Source: Mycolicibacterium neoaurum VKM Ac-1815D
GTDB taxonomy: Bacteria > Actinomycetota > Actinomycetes > Mycobacteriales > Mycobacteriaceae
Length of the DNA stretch: 64,000 nucleotides
NCBI RefSeq assembly: GCF_000317305.3
Contig: NC_023036.2
Location: 4,030,001 to 4,094,000 of the forward strand
Direction: 5' to 3'
Shown here one piece after another: positions 34,787 to 47,360 of this stretch. The notes beneath the pieces are model-generated. The model saw nothing but the letters and a program-made list of their open reading frames with translations. It was not told where the DNA came from and searched no databases. The translations under genes were made by a program, and so were the position numbers. The stretch's first letter is position 1; the number at the start of each line of letters is the position of its first letter.

Positions 34787-36180
34787 GGCGCTCCTAGTGT
34801 TTTAGTGGGCGTCTTTGTGCTGTTGAGGGTTGATTTGCAGTGCAGTGCAAGAGGTTCAGCGGGTCGTTCGTGAAATGAAGGACGCGCACGCGGCGTGCCT
34901 CTAGGTTTCGGGGTTACCACACCAACCTCAACCAGAGGATCGATCCGCGTGCGCGTCAGTACTGCATTTAACCGTCTTCTTCAGATTCCTGGTGCATCCG
35001 TGGTCGAGGTGTCGATCGGCGACCGCGACGTCGAAGTCACCCTGCGCCCCACAGCCCGACTGCTGAGGTGCCCCTGCAGCAAACGCGTCCGGTCAGTCTA
35101 TGACCGCCGCCGGCGGCGATGGCGACACCTCGATCTGGGCACCAAACGACTGTGGCTGACCTACGACATCCGCCGACTGCACTGCCCGGATTGCGGTGTG
35201 ACCACCGAAGAGGTGCCCTGGGCCCGCCCGGGAGCCAGGTTCAGCCGAGACTTCGAAGACACGGTGCTGTGGCTGGCCCAGCGCACCGACCGCACGACAG
35301 TGTCCACACTGATGCGCTGCGCCTGGGAATCGGTCACCTCGATCATCAAACGCGGAGTCGCTGAGCTGCTCGACCAACGTCGACTAAGGGCCCTGTATCA
35401 GATCGGTGTCGACGAGATCTGTTACCGCCACCCGCACCGCTATCTCACCATCATCGGCGATCACACGTCTGGCACCGTCATCGATGTCCAACCCGGAAAG
35501 AGTCGCGAATCACTCGCTAAATTCTATACAAGCCAACCAGATTCGACCCTCGCCGGAATCCAAGCGGTCACCATGGACGTCAGCAGCGTCTACACCGCAG
35601 CCACCCAAGAGCACCTGCCCCAGGCAACGATCTGCTACGACGGATTCCACATTCTGCAATGGGTCAACCGTGCACTGGACCGTGTCTTCTCCGAGGCTGC
35701 CGCTGGGCCAGACCGAGTCCACATGTCCTCAACGCAATGGCGGACCACCCGCTGGGCGCTGCGCACCGGAGAGGACAAACTCCCCGACGACAAACGCGCC
35801 CTGGTCAACGAGATCGCCAAACAGAACCGGCACGTCGGGCGGGCATGGGCACTCAAAGAACAAGCTCGCGACCTCTACCGCTACGACCACGAACCCGGCG
35901 CTGCACGCCAACTCCTCAGAGCCTGGATCACCGCCGCCAAACGCTCCCGCATCCCGGCCTTCGCCGCACTGGGCAAACGGTTCGAGGTCTACACCGAACC
36001 CATCCTCGCTGCGATTGAACTCAAACTGTCCAACGCACTCGCCGAAGGCATCAACGCCAAGATCCGACTCATCAACGCACGCGGCTACGGACATCACTCA
36101 GCCGAAACACTGACCTCGATGATCTACCTGTGCCTCGGCGGGCTCCACATCAAGCTCCCCACGAAAACCTGAGGAGTAGC
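34787..36180 (+). mobile_element. ISL3-family insertion sequence
   Basis: A 1394-bp element with one transposase gene. The ends are imperfect inverted repeats: left GGCGCTCCTAGTGTTTTAGT and right (reverse complement) GCTACTCCTCAGGTTTTCGT, matching at 16 of the first 23 positions. It is flanked by ACGTATGT on both sides, the usual 8-bp ISL3 target duplication, and the repeat extends to 13 bp if GTAGC is counted. Boundaries are therefore uncertain by up to five bases. Confidence 0.8.
34949..36172 (+). CDS. ISL3-family transposase
   Basis: The 407-residue product starts at a GTG at 34949. It has an N-terminal zinc-finger region (CPC with YDIRRLHCPDCGVTT), an HTH part (TTVSTLMRCAWESVTSIIK) and a DDE domain: GVDEICYRHPHRY, then AVTMDVSSVYTAA with DGFHILQWVNRALD, and a late Glu in NALAEGINAKIR. 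It appears intact. The stop lies eight bases before the right end. Confidence 0.93.
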   Translation: MRVSTAFNRLLQIPGASVVEVSIGDRDVEVTLRPTARLLRCPCSKRVRSVYDRRRRRWRHLDLGTKRLWLTYDIRRLHCPDCGVTTEEVPWARPGARFSRDFEDTVLWLAQRTDRTTVSTLMRCAWESVTSIIKRGVAELLDQRRLRALYQIGVDEICYRHPHRYLTIIGDHTSGTVIDVQPGKSRESLAKFYTSQPDSTLAGIQAVTMDVSSVYTAATQEHLPQATICYDGFHILQWVNRALDRVFSEAAAGPDRVHMSSTQWRTTRWALRTGEDKLPDDKRALVNEIAKQNRHVGRAWALKEQARDLYRYDHEPGAARQLLRAWITAAKRSRIPAFAALGKRFEVYTEPILAAIELKLSNALAEGINAKIRLINARGYGHHSAETLTSMIYLCLGGLHIKLPTKT

Positions 36181-36188
36181 ACGTATGT
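36176..36188. repeat. Right direct repeat flanking the IS
   Basis: An identical copy of 34774-34786, located just upstream of the 13E12 gene. Rejoining the flanks would give an uninterrupted leader running into ATCATGACC. Confidence 0.75.
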
Positions 36189-36195
36189 TCGAATC

Positions 36196-37836
36196 ATGAC
36201 CACGGCGACGGTGCGAGTGACGGAGGCGGTAGCGAATTTGCGTGCCGCCTTCGACGCGTTCGCCGCCACCGACCTCGAGTCGCTGAGCGGTGCCGAGTTG
36301 ATCGCCGTCATGGACGAATACGAGATGTTGACCTGCCGGCTTCCCGCTCAGCGGCATCGTCTGCTGACGCAGTTGCAAGCCGAGACCACGGCCCGCGAGA
36401 TGGGTGCGAAGTCCTGGAACGAGGTGCTGCGGATCCGGTGGCGGCTCTCGACTGCAGAGGCCGACCGGCGGCTGCATGAGGCCGCCGACCTGGGGCCGCG
36501 ACGGTCGTTGACCGGCGAACCGCTGCCTCCGCTTCTGCCAGTGGTCGCAGTCGCCCAGGCGGCCGGGCTGATCACCGGCGAACACGTCAAGGTGGTACGT
36601 GCGGCGGTGCGGGACCTGCCCGGCTCGGTCAGTACCGCCGACCGAGAGAAGTTCGAGGTCGCCCTGGTGCGCGAGGCCGTCGGGGCGGGGCCCAAGGCAC
36701 TCGCCGAGTCCGCGGCCGACCGGTTGTTCCTGCTCGATCAGGACGGCCCGGTGCCCGACGAGCGTGAGCGGCAACGCAAGCGTGGGGTGATCATCGGCAA
36801 CCAACGCCGCGACGGGACCACACCGATCACCGGGAACCTCGATCCGGAAGCGATGGCGGTATGGGAACCCCTCTTCGCGAAGTTCGCCGCCCCCGGGATG
36901 TGCAACCCCGCCGATGACCGACCATGCACTCTCGGTACGCCCAGCCAGGATCAGATCGACCACGACCACCGCACCCAGGCCCAACGCCGGCACGATGCGA
37001 TGATCGCCATCGGACGCATCGCCCTGATGTCCAACCCCGGTCAGCTCAACGGCCTACCGGTGGCGGTGATCATCCGCACCACCGTGCAGGAACTGCACTC
37101 GCTGGCCGGGATCGGCACCTCCGGCGGCGGCACGAAGATCCCGATCCGCGATGTCATCCGGATGGCCGGGCACGCCTCTCACCACCTGGCCATCTTCGAC
37201 GGTGCCACCGGCGCGGCCCTGAACTACTTCCGCACTCGGCGCACCGCCAGCGCGGCGCAGCGGATCATGCTGATCGCCCGCGACGGGGGTTGCACCAAAC
37301 CGTGCTGCACCAAGGGCCCGTACTTCTGCCAGGCACACCATGGAAAAGCCGATTTCGCCCGCGGTGGCAACACCAATGTCGATGACATGACGCTGGCGTG
37401 TGGCTGTGACAACCGGATGGTCGACGAGAATGGCGGCTACACGACGAAGTTCAACGCCCGCAACGAATGCGAATGGCATCCACCACCGGCACTGGAGCAC
37501 GGCCAGGCCCGGGTCAACTACCACCACCGCCCGGAACTCCTCCGGCACCGGCCGCACGACGGTTCGGAATGGGCTGAACGCGTCGGGCAACTGGATCGAC
37601 TGCTGTTTCCAGCCGAGTACCCGCCCGAGGATGCGTCCGAGGACAGGTGCGATGACGCCGGCTGGCCCGCAGACCCCGGCTGGCATGAAGACGATGGCTG
37701 GCATGAAGACGACGGCGACGACCTCACCGAGGAGAGGTTGCTCGAACAGTTCCGCGCAGTCACCGCCGATATCGACTTCTGGGAACTGGTCACCGGCGAC
37801 CACCACCACGGCGGCACCGGTCTGCGCGGACCGTGA
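36196..37836 (+). CDS. 13E12/DUF222 HNH endonuclease-domain protein
   Basis: The 546-residue product starts at an ATG at 36196 (MTTATVRVTEAV). The DUF222 region (LSGAELIAVMDEYEMLTCRL, GAKSWNEVLRIRWRLS) is followed by a C-terminal HNH-like segment with Cys residues (CTKPCCTKGPYFCQAHH, DDMTLACGCDN). The family is abundant in mycobacteria as REP13E12 proteins; its function is uncertain. An ISL3 element sits 8-15 bp before the start codon, so its native promoter is probably cut off. The gene ends one base from the convergent LysR gene. Confidence 0.88.
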   Translation: MTTATVRVTEAVANLRAAFDAFAATDLESLSGAELIAVMDEYEMLTCRLPAQRHRLLTQLQAETTAREMGAKSWNEVLRIRWRLSTAEADRRLHEAADLGPRRSLTGEPLPPLLPVVAVAQAAGLITGEHVKVVRAAVRDLPGSVSTADREKFEVALVREAVGAGPKALAESAADRLFLLDQDGPVPDERERQRKRGVIIGNQRRDGTTPITGNLDPEAMAVWEPLFAKFAAPGMCNPADDRPCTLGTPSQDQIDHDHRTQAQRRHDAMIAIGRIALMSNPGQLNGLPVAVIIRTTVQELHSLAGIGTSGGGTKIPIRDVIRMAGHASHHLAIFDGATGAALNYFRTRRTASAAQRIMLIARDGGCTKPCCTKGPYFCQAHHGKADFARGGNTNVDDMTLACGCDNRMVDENGGYTTKFNARNECEWHPPPALEHGQARVNYHHRPELLRHRPHDGSEWAERVGQLDRLLFPAEYPPEDASEDRCDDAGWPADPGWHEDDGWHEDDGDDLTEERLLEQFRAVTADIDFWELVTGDHHHGGTGLRGP

Positions 37837-37837
37837 C

Positions 37838-38755
37838 TCACCAGCCGTCGAGGTGGCCCTCGATATTCAGTCCGGCGGCCACCTCGACCAGCGCGGACGC
37901 CACGATGGAGGCCGGCACCCGGTCGAGCACCACGAGACCGATTGCCGGCTGGGCGCCGTGCTGCACCATCGGTCGTGCGGAAAATCCCTGCGGCAAGCCG
38001 AGAGTCGGCAACCAGGCCGTCGAGGCGATGGTCGCCCGGCCCGAACCGGTGAGATGCGCGTACAGCGCGTCGACCGAATCCGCCTCCACGGCCGGGCGAT
38101 ACTGCACTCCCTCGGCCGCCATGTTGGCGTCCAAGATCCGGCGATTGCGCATGGTGGTGGTCAGTACGCACAACTCCAACCTCGCGGCATCCACCCAGGC
38201 CACCTCTGGGGCCGCCACCAACGGATGGTCCGCGGGAGCAAGCAGCACATACCGTTCGCGATACAGCTCCACCGAACGGGTGCCCGGCGGTGCCTCGTCG
38301 TCGAGATACGTCAGGCCCGCGTCGATCTCGAAATCGGCCAATCGCCGCGCGATCTCCCGCGACGACAGCGCCTCGATGCGCACCGACGCCGCCGGGTTAC
38401 GCACCAGGAACTCCGCGGAGATGAACGGGCTGACCGGCACGGCCGTCGGAATGGCCCCGATGCGGGCGGTGACGGTCAACCGACCGCGCATCCGGTCGAT
38501 ATCGGTGAGCATGTCATCGCGTTCGGCCACGATGCGCTGGGCCCAGGCCACCACCCGGCGCCCCTCTTCGGTGAATCCCTCGAAGCGGTGGCCGCGCTGG
38601 ACGATGACGATGCCGAGGTCCTTCTCCAGCCGGCGGATGGCCACCGACAACGTCGGCTGACTCACGTGGCACCGCGCCGCCGCACGGCCGAAATGCCGCT
38701 CGGCGGCCAGCGCCAGCAGGTAGTCCAGATGCTGCAGCTGGATATCGTTACCCAT
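37838..38755 (-). CDS. LysR-family transcriptional regulator
   Basis: The 305-residue product has the N-terminal winged HTH (LAALAAERHFGRAAARCHVSQ, TLSVAIRRLE) and a LysR ligand-binding domain. The ATG at 38755 is chosen over an ATG three codons earlier because that would overlap the dyad upstream. It diverges from fdhF, so control of the fdhF-fdhD operon plus autoregulation is likely. No inducer can be named. Confidence 0.9.
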   Translation of the reverse strand: MGNDIQLQHLDYLLALAAERHFGRAAARCHVSQPTLSVAIRRLEKDLGIVIVQRGHRFEGFTEEGRRVVAWAQRIVAERDDMLTDIDRMRGRLTVTARIGAIPTAVPVSPFISAEFLVRNPAASVRIEALSSREIARRLADFEIDAGLTYLDDEAPPGTRSVELYRERYVLLAPADHPLVAAPEVAWVDAARLELCVLTTTMRNRRILDANMAAEGVQYRPAVEADSVDALYAHLTGSGRATIASTAWLPTLGLPQGFSARPMVQHGAQPAIGLVVLDRVPASIVASALVEVAAGLNIEGHLDGW

Positions 38756-38756
38756 C

Positions 38757-38773
38757 GATAGCAAGCGTCTATC
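38757..38773. promoter_or_regulatory. LysR-type dyad
   Basis: GATAG-N7-CTATC is a perfect inverted repeat and contains T-N11-A, the LysR box. It begins one base before the LysR start codon and 66 bp before fdhF, the usual position for control of both genes. Confidence 0.6.
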
Positions 38774-38838
38774 ACTGCATGTGAAATGGCAAATATGATC
38801 TGGCCTGCACCGGACGCGGCCGGGTCTAGGTTGGAGTC

Positions 38839-41998
<3,160 letters not shown>

Positions 41999-42032
41999 TT
42001 CCGGGCCGCAAGCCCGACACACAAGGAGCCAA

Positions 42033-42071
42033 ACACAAAAGCCCCCGCCGATCCGGCGGGGCCTTTTGTGT
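42033..42071. terminator. Bidirectional intrinsic terminator
   Basis: An 18-bp stem with one mismatch (42033-42050 with 42054-42071) has A-rich and T-rich outer ends (ACACAAAAG / CCTTTTGTGT). It serves both fdhD and clpX, which converge. Confidence 0.9.
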
Positions 42072-42079
42072 ACGGCGTG

Positions 42080-43360
<1,281 letters not shown>

Positions 43361-43663
43361 GTGGGAGGGTCCTACTTCCTGTTTGCAATCACTCAAAGGT
43401 GGGTTTCACCGGGTGTGAACCCGACGCTACCCGTTCGTTCCGTCACGGTGCGACCGAAGGGCCGAATCGCGTCGGTGGTATTTGTTCGCGTGCAGGAGAA
43501 CATATCTCTCTTGTTGCCTTGCCACCCGGCGGCACGCGGACCGTGTCCCTGGCGTGTCGCCGTCGTTACTCCGATCGCGGTGGAAACAACCAGGTCGCGC
43601 CGTGCAGTGCGCCGCTGTCCACAATACCGTCGGCGGCAACTGGCAAACATCGGCAGTTCGCGG
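43361..43663. other. clpX leader and promoter region
   Basis: This 303-bp gap lies upstream of clpX and after the secreted repeat-protein gene, both on the minus strand. AGGAAGTAGGA near the clpX start is the ribosome site area. No gene or clear regulator site was found. Confidence 0.55.
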
Positions 43664-43966
43664 TCAGCGGGGCCCCAGCCCACCCGGACCCACCGGTCCC
43701 GGCCCGACAGGGCCCGGTCCCACCGGCCCCGGCCCCACCGGGCCGACGCCCACGGGACCGACCACGCCGCCGACACCTACCGGCCCGGCGGGTCCGACGA
43801 CGGGGTTCACCCCGTAGGGCAGACACTCCACCACCGCCGGGTTCCAATATGTGCCCACCGGGCACACCGGCTCCTCGGCCTGGCCCACCGCCGGGTTGGC
43901 CAGTGTCATCCCCATCGCCGCGGCGATTCCCGCCATGCTCCATGCCAGCTTGTGCGCGCTCTTCAC
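43664..43966 (-). CDS. Small secreted Gly-Pro-Val repeat protein
   Basis: The 100-residue product starts at a GTG at 43966 with GGGGAG upstream. A signal peptide (AWSMAGIAAAMGMTLANP, cut near GQA) is followed by CPVGTYWNPAVVECLPYG and a collagen-like tail of GPVGPGPVGPG units. The family is unknown; mycobacteria encode many such short exported Pro/Gly proteins. The repeats on the opposite strand also give an open frame (GPTGPGPTG), which is judged a mirror artefact. Confidence 0.72.
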   Translation of the reverse strand: MKSAHKLAWSMAGIAAAMGMTLANPAVGQAEEPVCPVGTYWNPAVVECLPYGVNPVVGPAGPVGVGGVVGPVGVGPVGPGPVGPGPVGPGPVGPGGLGPR

Positions 43967-44072
43967 AGCCCACTCCCCTCGGTCTTCCCCGACCTGACGA
44001 CAGCTTCGCATCACCGACGCGCGAGCGCATCCTTTTTGACGCAGACGTCAAGCAAGATCACCCGGGACAGCA

Positions 44073-44105
44073 CACACCCCGGTCCGCGAGGCGAACCGGG
44101 GTGTG
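44073..44105 (-). terminator. Hairpin after clpP2
   Basis: CACACCCCGGT (44073-44083) pairs with ACCGGGGTGTG (44095-44105), 15 bases beyond the clpP2 stop. There is no clear T-run, as is common in mycobacteria. Confidence 0.65.
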
Positions 44106-44119
44106 CGTGAAAGCTCTGA

Positions 44120-44746
44120 TCAGGCGTTCTGGGCCGAGAGCTTGCGGTACTCCAGCACCGTGTCGATGATGCCGTAATCCTTGGCCTCGGCGGCCGTGAG
44201 GATCTTGTCCCGGTCGGTGTCCTTGCGGATGACCGCAGGATCCTTGCCGGTGTGCCGGGCCAGGGTGGAGTCCATCAGGCTGCGCATGCGCTCGATCTCG
44301 GCGGCCTGGATCTCCAGATCCGACACCTGACCCTGGATGGCCCCACCGACGGCGGGCTGATGGATCAGCACGCGGGCATTCGGCAGCGCCAGCCGCTTAC
44401 CGGGGGTACCGGCGGCCAGCAGCACCGCGGCGGCCGAGGCGGCCTGCCCGAGGCAGACCGTCTGGATGTCGGCGCGGACGTACTGCATGGTGTCGTAGAT
44501 CGCCATCAACGAGGTGAACGAGCCACCCGGGGAGTTGATGTACATGGTGATGTCGCGATCAGGATCGAGCGACTCGAGCACCAGCAACTGGGCCATGATG
44601 TCGTTGGCCGAGGCGTCGTCCACCTGCACGCCGAGGAAGATGATGCGCTCCTCGAACAGCTTGTTGTACGGGTTGGACTCCTTGACACCGAAGCTGGAGT
44701 GCTCGATGAACGACGGCAGGATGTAGCGCGATTGCATCGGGTTCAT
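44120..44746 (-). CDS. clpP2: ATP-dependent Clp protease proteolytic subunit 2
   Basis: The 208-residue serine peptidase forms the mixed ClpP1P2 tetradecamer needed for growth in mycobacteria. The catalytic Ser is at 104 (LGQAASAAA) and His at 129 (VLIHQP), with INSPGGS as the oxyanion segment. Its ATG overlaps the clpP1 stop by ATGA, so the two subunits are translationally coupled. Confidence 0.98.
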   Translation of the reverse strand: MNPMQSRYILPSFIEHSSFGVKESNPYNKLFEERIIFLGVQVDDASANDIMAQLLVLESLDPDRDITMYINSPGGSFTSLMAIYDTMQYVRADIQTVCLGQAASAAAVLLAAGTPGKRLALPNARVLIHQPAVGGAIQGQVSDLEIQAAEIERMRSLMDSTLARHTGKDPAVIRKDTDRDKILTAAEAKDYGIIDTVLEYRKLSAQNA

Positions 44747-45351
44747 TTGATACCTGCTCCTGGTCCCTCGCCGTTGACGCTGACACTGGTGATGATGTGG
44801 TCGACGAAACCGTATTCCAGGGCCTCCGAGGAGGTGAACCAGCGGTCGCGATCGGCGTCGGTTTCCACCCGCTCCAGGGACTGACCGGTGAACTGGGCGT
44901 TGAGCCGGTTCATTTCCTTCTTGGTCAGTGCGAACTGCTCGGCCTGGATCGCGATGTCGGCGGCGCTACCACCGATACCTGCCGACGGCTGGTGCATCAT
45001 GATCCGGGCGTGCGGCAGGGCGTACCGCTTACCCTTGGTGCCGGCGGCCAGCAGGAACTGACCCATCGACGCGGCAAGGCCCATCGCGTAGGTCGCGACA
45101 TCGCACGGAGCCAGCACCATGGTGTCGTAGATGGCCATACCCGCGGTGACCGAGCCACCGGGTGAGTTGATGTAGAGGTGGATGTCCTTGGTGGGGTCCT
45201 CCGCGGCCAGCAGCAGAATCTGCGCGCACAACCGGTTGGCGATGTCGTCATCGACCTGGGTTCCCAGGAAGATGATCCGCTCGGCGAGCAGTCGCTCGTA
45301 TACCGAATCGATGAGGTTGAGCCCCGACGTGCCACCACGCATGTCAGTCAC
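44743..45351 (-). CDS. clpP1: ATP-dependent Clp protease proteolytic subunit 1
   Basis: The 202-residue subunit starts at a GTG at 45351 (VTDMRGG), matching the M. tuberculosis ClpP1 N-terminus; ATG at 45342 is the alternative. Catalytic Ser95 lies in GLAASMGQF and His120 in ARIMMHQP. It forms one ring of the ClpP1P2 protease. It lies 101 bp after tig on the same strand. Confidence 0.97.
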   Translation of the reverse strand: MTDMRGGTSGLNLIDSVYERLLAERIIFLGTQVDDDIANRLCAQILLLAAEDPTKDIHLYINSPGGSVTAGMAIYDTMVLAPCDVATYAMGLAASMGQFLLAAGTKGKRYALPHARIMMHQPSAGIGGSAADIAIQAEQFALTKKEMNRLNAQFTGQSLERVETDADRDRWFTSSEALEYGFVDHIITSVSVNGEGPGAGIK

Positions 45352-45452
45352 GGCTGGATACCTGCTTTCTTCGAGTTGTCGTACTCGTTCACCGACATTA
45401 ACGAACGCGCGGCGAAGAGCACGCCCCAACAGGCGCGCTTTCGCTCACAGCG

Positions 45453-46958
45453 TCACTCCGAGGAGTCGTCGCTCTTCTTGTCGGACTTTTTCTTGGCCTT
45501 CTTCTTATCCTTCTTCTCCGCCTTTTCGGCGGCAGCATCCTCGTCGGCAGCGGCCTCGGACTCGGACTCTGCGTCAGCGGCCGGAGCCTCGACAGCCACG
45601 TCCTCGGCCACCTCGACCTCGGCGGTCTCCTCGCCACCGGCCGGTCCGAAGAACTCGGCGGTGTCGACCACGTTGCCCTCGGAATCGGTGACCGTGGCGC
45701 CCTGCACGACGGCGGCGATGGTCAGGCCGCGGCGGACATCGGCGAACATCGCCGGCAGCTGGTTGTTCTGCTGCAGCACCTGAAGCAGCTGCTGCGGCTC
45801 GATGCCGTACTGCCGCGACATCAGCACCAGCCGCTCGGTCAGGTCGGCCTGGCCCACCTGGATGTCGAGCTTGTCGGCGACGGCGTCCATCAGCAGCTGG
45901 GTCTTGACGGCCTTCTCGGCCTCGTTGCGGGTGTTCGTGTCGAACTCCTCGCGGCTGCTGCCCTGCTCGGTGAGGCTCTCGTTGAACTTGTCCTCGTCGT
46001 GGTCGAGGCCGTGGATGGCGTTGTGCAGGGTGTCGTCGATCTGCGCCTGCACGATGGCCTCGGGCAGCGGCACCTCGACATCGGCGAGCAGCACCTCGAG
46101 CGCCTTGTCGCGGATCTGCTCGGCCTGCTGGATGCGCTTGACCCGCTTGACCTGCTCGACGAGGCTCTCCTTGAGCTCGTCGATGGTGTCGAATTCGCTT
46201 GCCAGCTGCGCGAACTCGTCGTCTGCCTCGGGCAGCTCGCGCTCCTTGACGGACTTGACGGTGACGGTGACCTCGGCCTCCTGGCCGGCGTGCGGGCCGG
46301 CGGCCAGCGTGGTCGTGAAGACCTTGGACTCACCGGTCTTGAGCCCGATGATCGCCTCGTCGAGGCCGTCGATGAGCTGGCCGGAACCGATCTCGTGGGA
46401 CAGGCCCTCGGTGGCGGCCTCGGGCACCTCGGTGCCGTCGACGGTGGCCGACAGGTCGATGGAGACGAAGTCGCCGTCGGCGGCGGCGCGCTCGACACCG
46501 GTCAGGGTGCCGAAGCGGGCACGCAGATTCTGCAGTTCGGTGTCGACCTCGTCATCGGCGATCTCGATCGGGTCGACGGTGATCTTCAGCGCGGTCAGAT
46601 CGGGCAGCTCGATCTCGGGGCGGATGTCGACCTCGGCGGTGAACACCAGCTCCTCGTTGTCCTCGAGCTTGGTGACCTCGATATCGGGCTGGCCGAGCGG
46701 CTGGATCTCCGCGGACGTGACGGCCTCGCTGTAGCGGCTGGGCAGCGCGTCGTTGACGACCTGCTCCAGGACCGCGCCGCGGCCGATGCGAGCCTCGAGC
46801 AGCTTGCGGGGGGCCTTGCCGGGACGGAATCCGGGCAGCCGCACCTGGCCGGCCAGCTGCTTGAACGCGCGGTCGAAGTCTGGCTCCAGCTCGGTGAAGG
46901 GCACCTCCACGTTGATCCGGACCCGGGTCGGGCTCAACTTTTCGACGGTGCTCTTCAC
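45453..46958 (-). CDS. tig: Trigger factor
   Basis: The 501-residue ribosome-associated chaperone starts at a GTG at 46958 with GAGGAG upstream. The ribosome-binding signature GFRPGKAPRKLLEARIG is near residues 47-63, followed by the PPIase domain (DGDFVSIDLSATVDG) and the helical C-domain. The last 60 residues are an Ala/Glu then Lys-rich tail (EKAEKKDKKKAKKKSDK). An open extension upstream crosses tRNA-Pro and is not coding. Confidence 0.97.
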   Translation of the reverse strand: MKSTVEKLSPTRVRINVEVPFTELEPDFDRAFKQLAGQVRLPGFRPGKAPRKLLEARIGRGAVLEQVVNDALPSRYSEAVTSAEIQPLGQPDIEVTKLEDNEELVFTAEVDIRPEIELPDLTALKITVDPIEIADDEVDTELQNLRARFGTLTGVERAAADGDFVSIDLSATVDGTEVPEAATEGLSHEIGSGQLIDGLDEAIIGLKTGESKVFTTTLAAGPHAGQEAEVTVTVKSVKERELPEADDEFAQLASEFDTIDELKESLVEQVKRVKRIQQAEQIRDKALEVLLADVEVPLPEAIVQAQIDDTLHNAIHGLDHDEDKFNESLTEQGSSREEFDTNTRNEAEKAVKTQLLMDAVADKLDIQVGQADLTERLVLMSRQYGIEPQQLLQVLQQNNQLPAMFADVRRGLTIAAVVQGATVTDSEGNVVDTAEFFGPAGGEETAEVEVAEDVAVEAPAADAESESEAAADEDAAAEKAEKKDKKKAKKKSDKKSDDSSE

Positions 46959-46998
46959 TGCGTTACTCCTCGTAGATGGTTCGGTGTTGCTCGTACGG

Positions 46999-47072
46999 TC
47001 GGGGTGACAGGATTTGAACCTGCGGCCTTCCGCTCCCAAAGCGGATGCGCTACCAAGCTGCGCTACACCCCG
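46999..47072 (-). tRNA. tRNA-Pro (TGG)
   Basis: A 74-base cloverleaf on the minus strand has the acceptor stem CGGGGTG/CACCCCG and discriminator A. The anticodon loop CTTTGGGAG gives TGG, and the T loop is GGTTCAAATCC. No CCA is encoded. It lies upstream of tig. Confidence 0.97.
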
Positions 47073-47202
47073 TGCCTCTTCGTGCCTGTCTTCGGTCGAC
47101 ACGCACGCACGCCGACCACGCGAGATACTACGGGCATGTGTCGCGACGCCATCAATTGGATTTGATCGCGCCTTCGCTAGTACAGTCTCCGATGCACCGC
47201 AT

Positions 47203-47273
47203 GCGGGCGTAGCTCAATGGTAGAGCCCTAGTCTTCCAAACTAGCTACGCGGGTTCGATTCCCGTCGCCCGCT
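47203..47273 (+). tRNA. tRNA-Gly (TCC), integration target
   Basis: A 71-base cloverleaf has the acceptor stem GCGGGCG/CGCCCGC and discriminator T. The anticodon loop CTTCCAA gives TCC, and the T arm is GGGTTCGATTCCC. The 3' half from the anticodon onward is repeated at 62750, so the element restored an intact tRNA when it integrated. Confidence 0.97.
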
Positions 47274-47274
47274 C
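47236..47274. other. attL core
   Basis: A 39-bp sequence within tRNA-Gly, from the anticodon loop (CCAAACTAGC) to the end of the acceptor stem (GCCCGCTC). It is identical to 62750-62788. The integrase gene is next to it. Confidence 0.95.
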
Positions 47275-47286
47275 CATGCAACGCAG

Positions 47287-47333
47287 GTCAGGGCCATTTC
47301 GGAGTTTGCCAGCAAACCCGAGGTGGCCCTGAT
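47287..47333. terminator. Hairpin between tRNA-Gly and integrase
   Basis: Imperfect arms TCAGGGCCA...GTTTGC and GCAAAC...TGGCCCTGA form a long stem over 47287-47333. It stands between two convergent transcripts, so it can stop both tRNA read-through and integrase mRNA. Confidence 0.75.
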
Positions 47334-47360
47334 CCCGCATTTTCCCCGCACAATCACTTT

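Noticed and set aside
36130..36195. Longer N-terminus of the 13E12 protein starting inside the transposase gene
   Set aside because: The extra residues are encoded by the transposase 3' end and IS terminus; MTTATVRV at 36196 is the natural start.
43482..43817. Collagen-like GPTGPGPTG frame on the plus strand
   Set aside because: The Gly-Pro repeat reads as a repeat on both strands. Only the minus frame has a signal peptide and ribosome site.
46959..47102. N-terminal extension of trigger factor
   Set aside because: It crosses the tRNA-Pro gene; GTG at 46958 with GAGGAG is the proper start.
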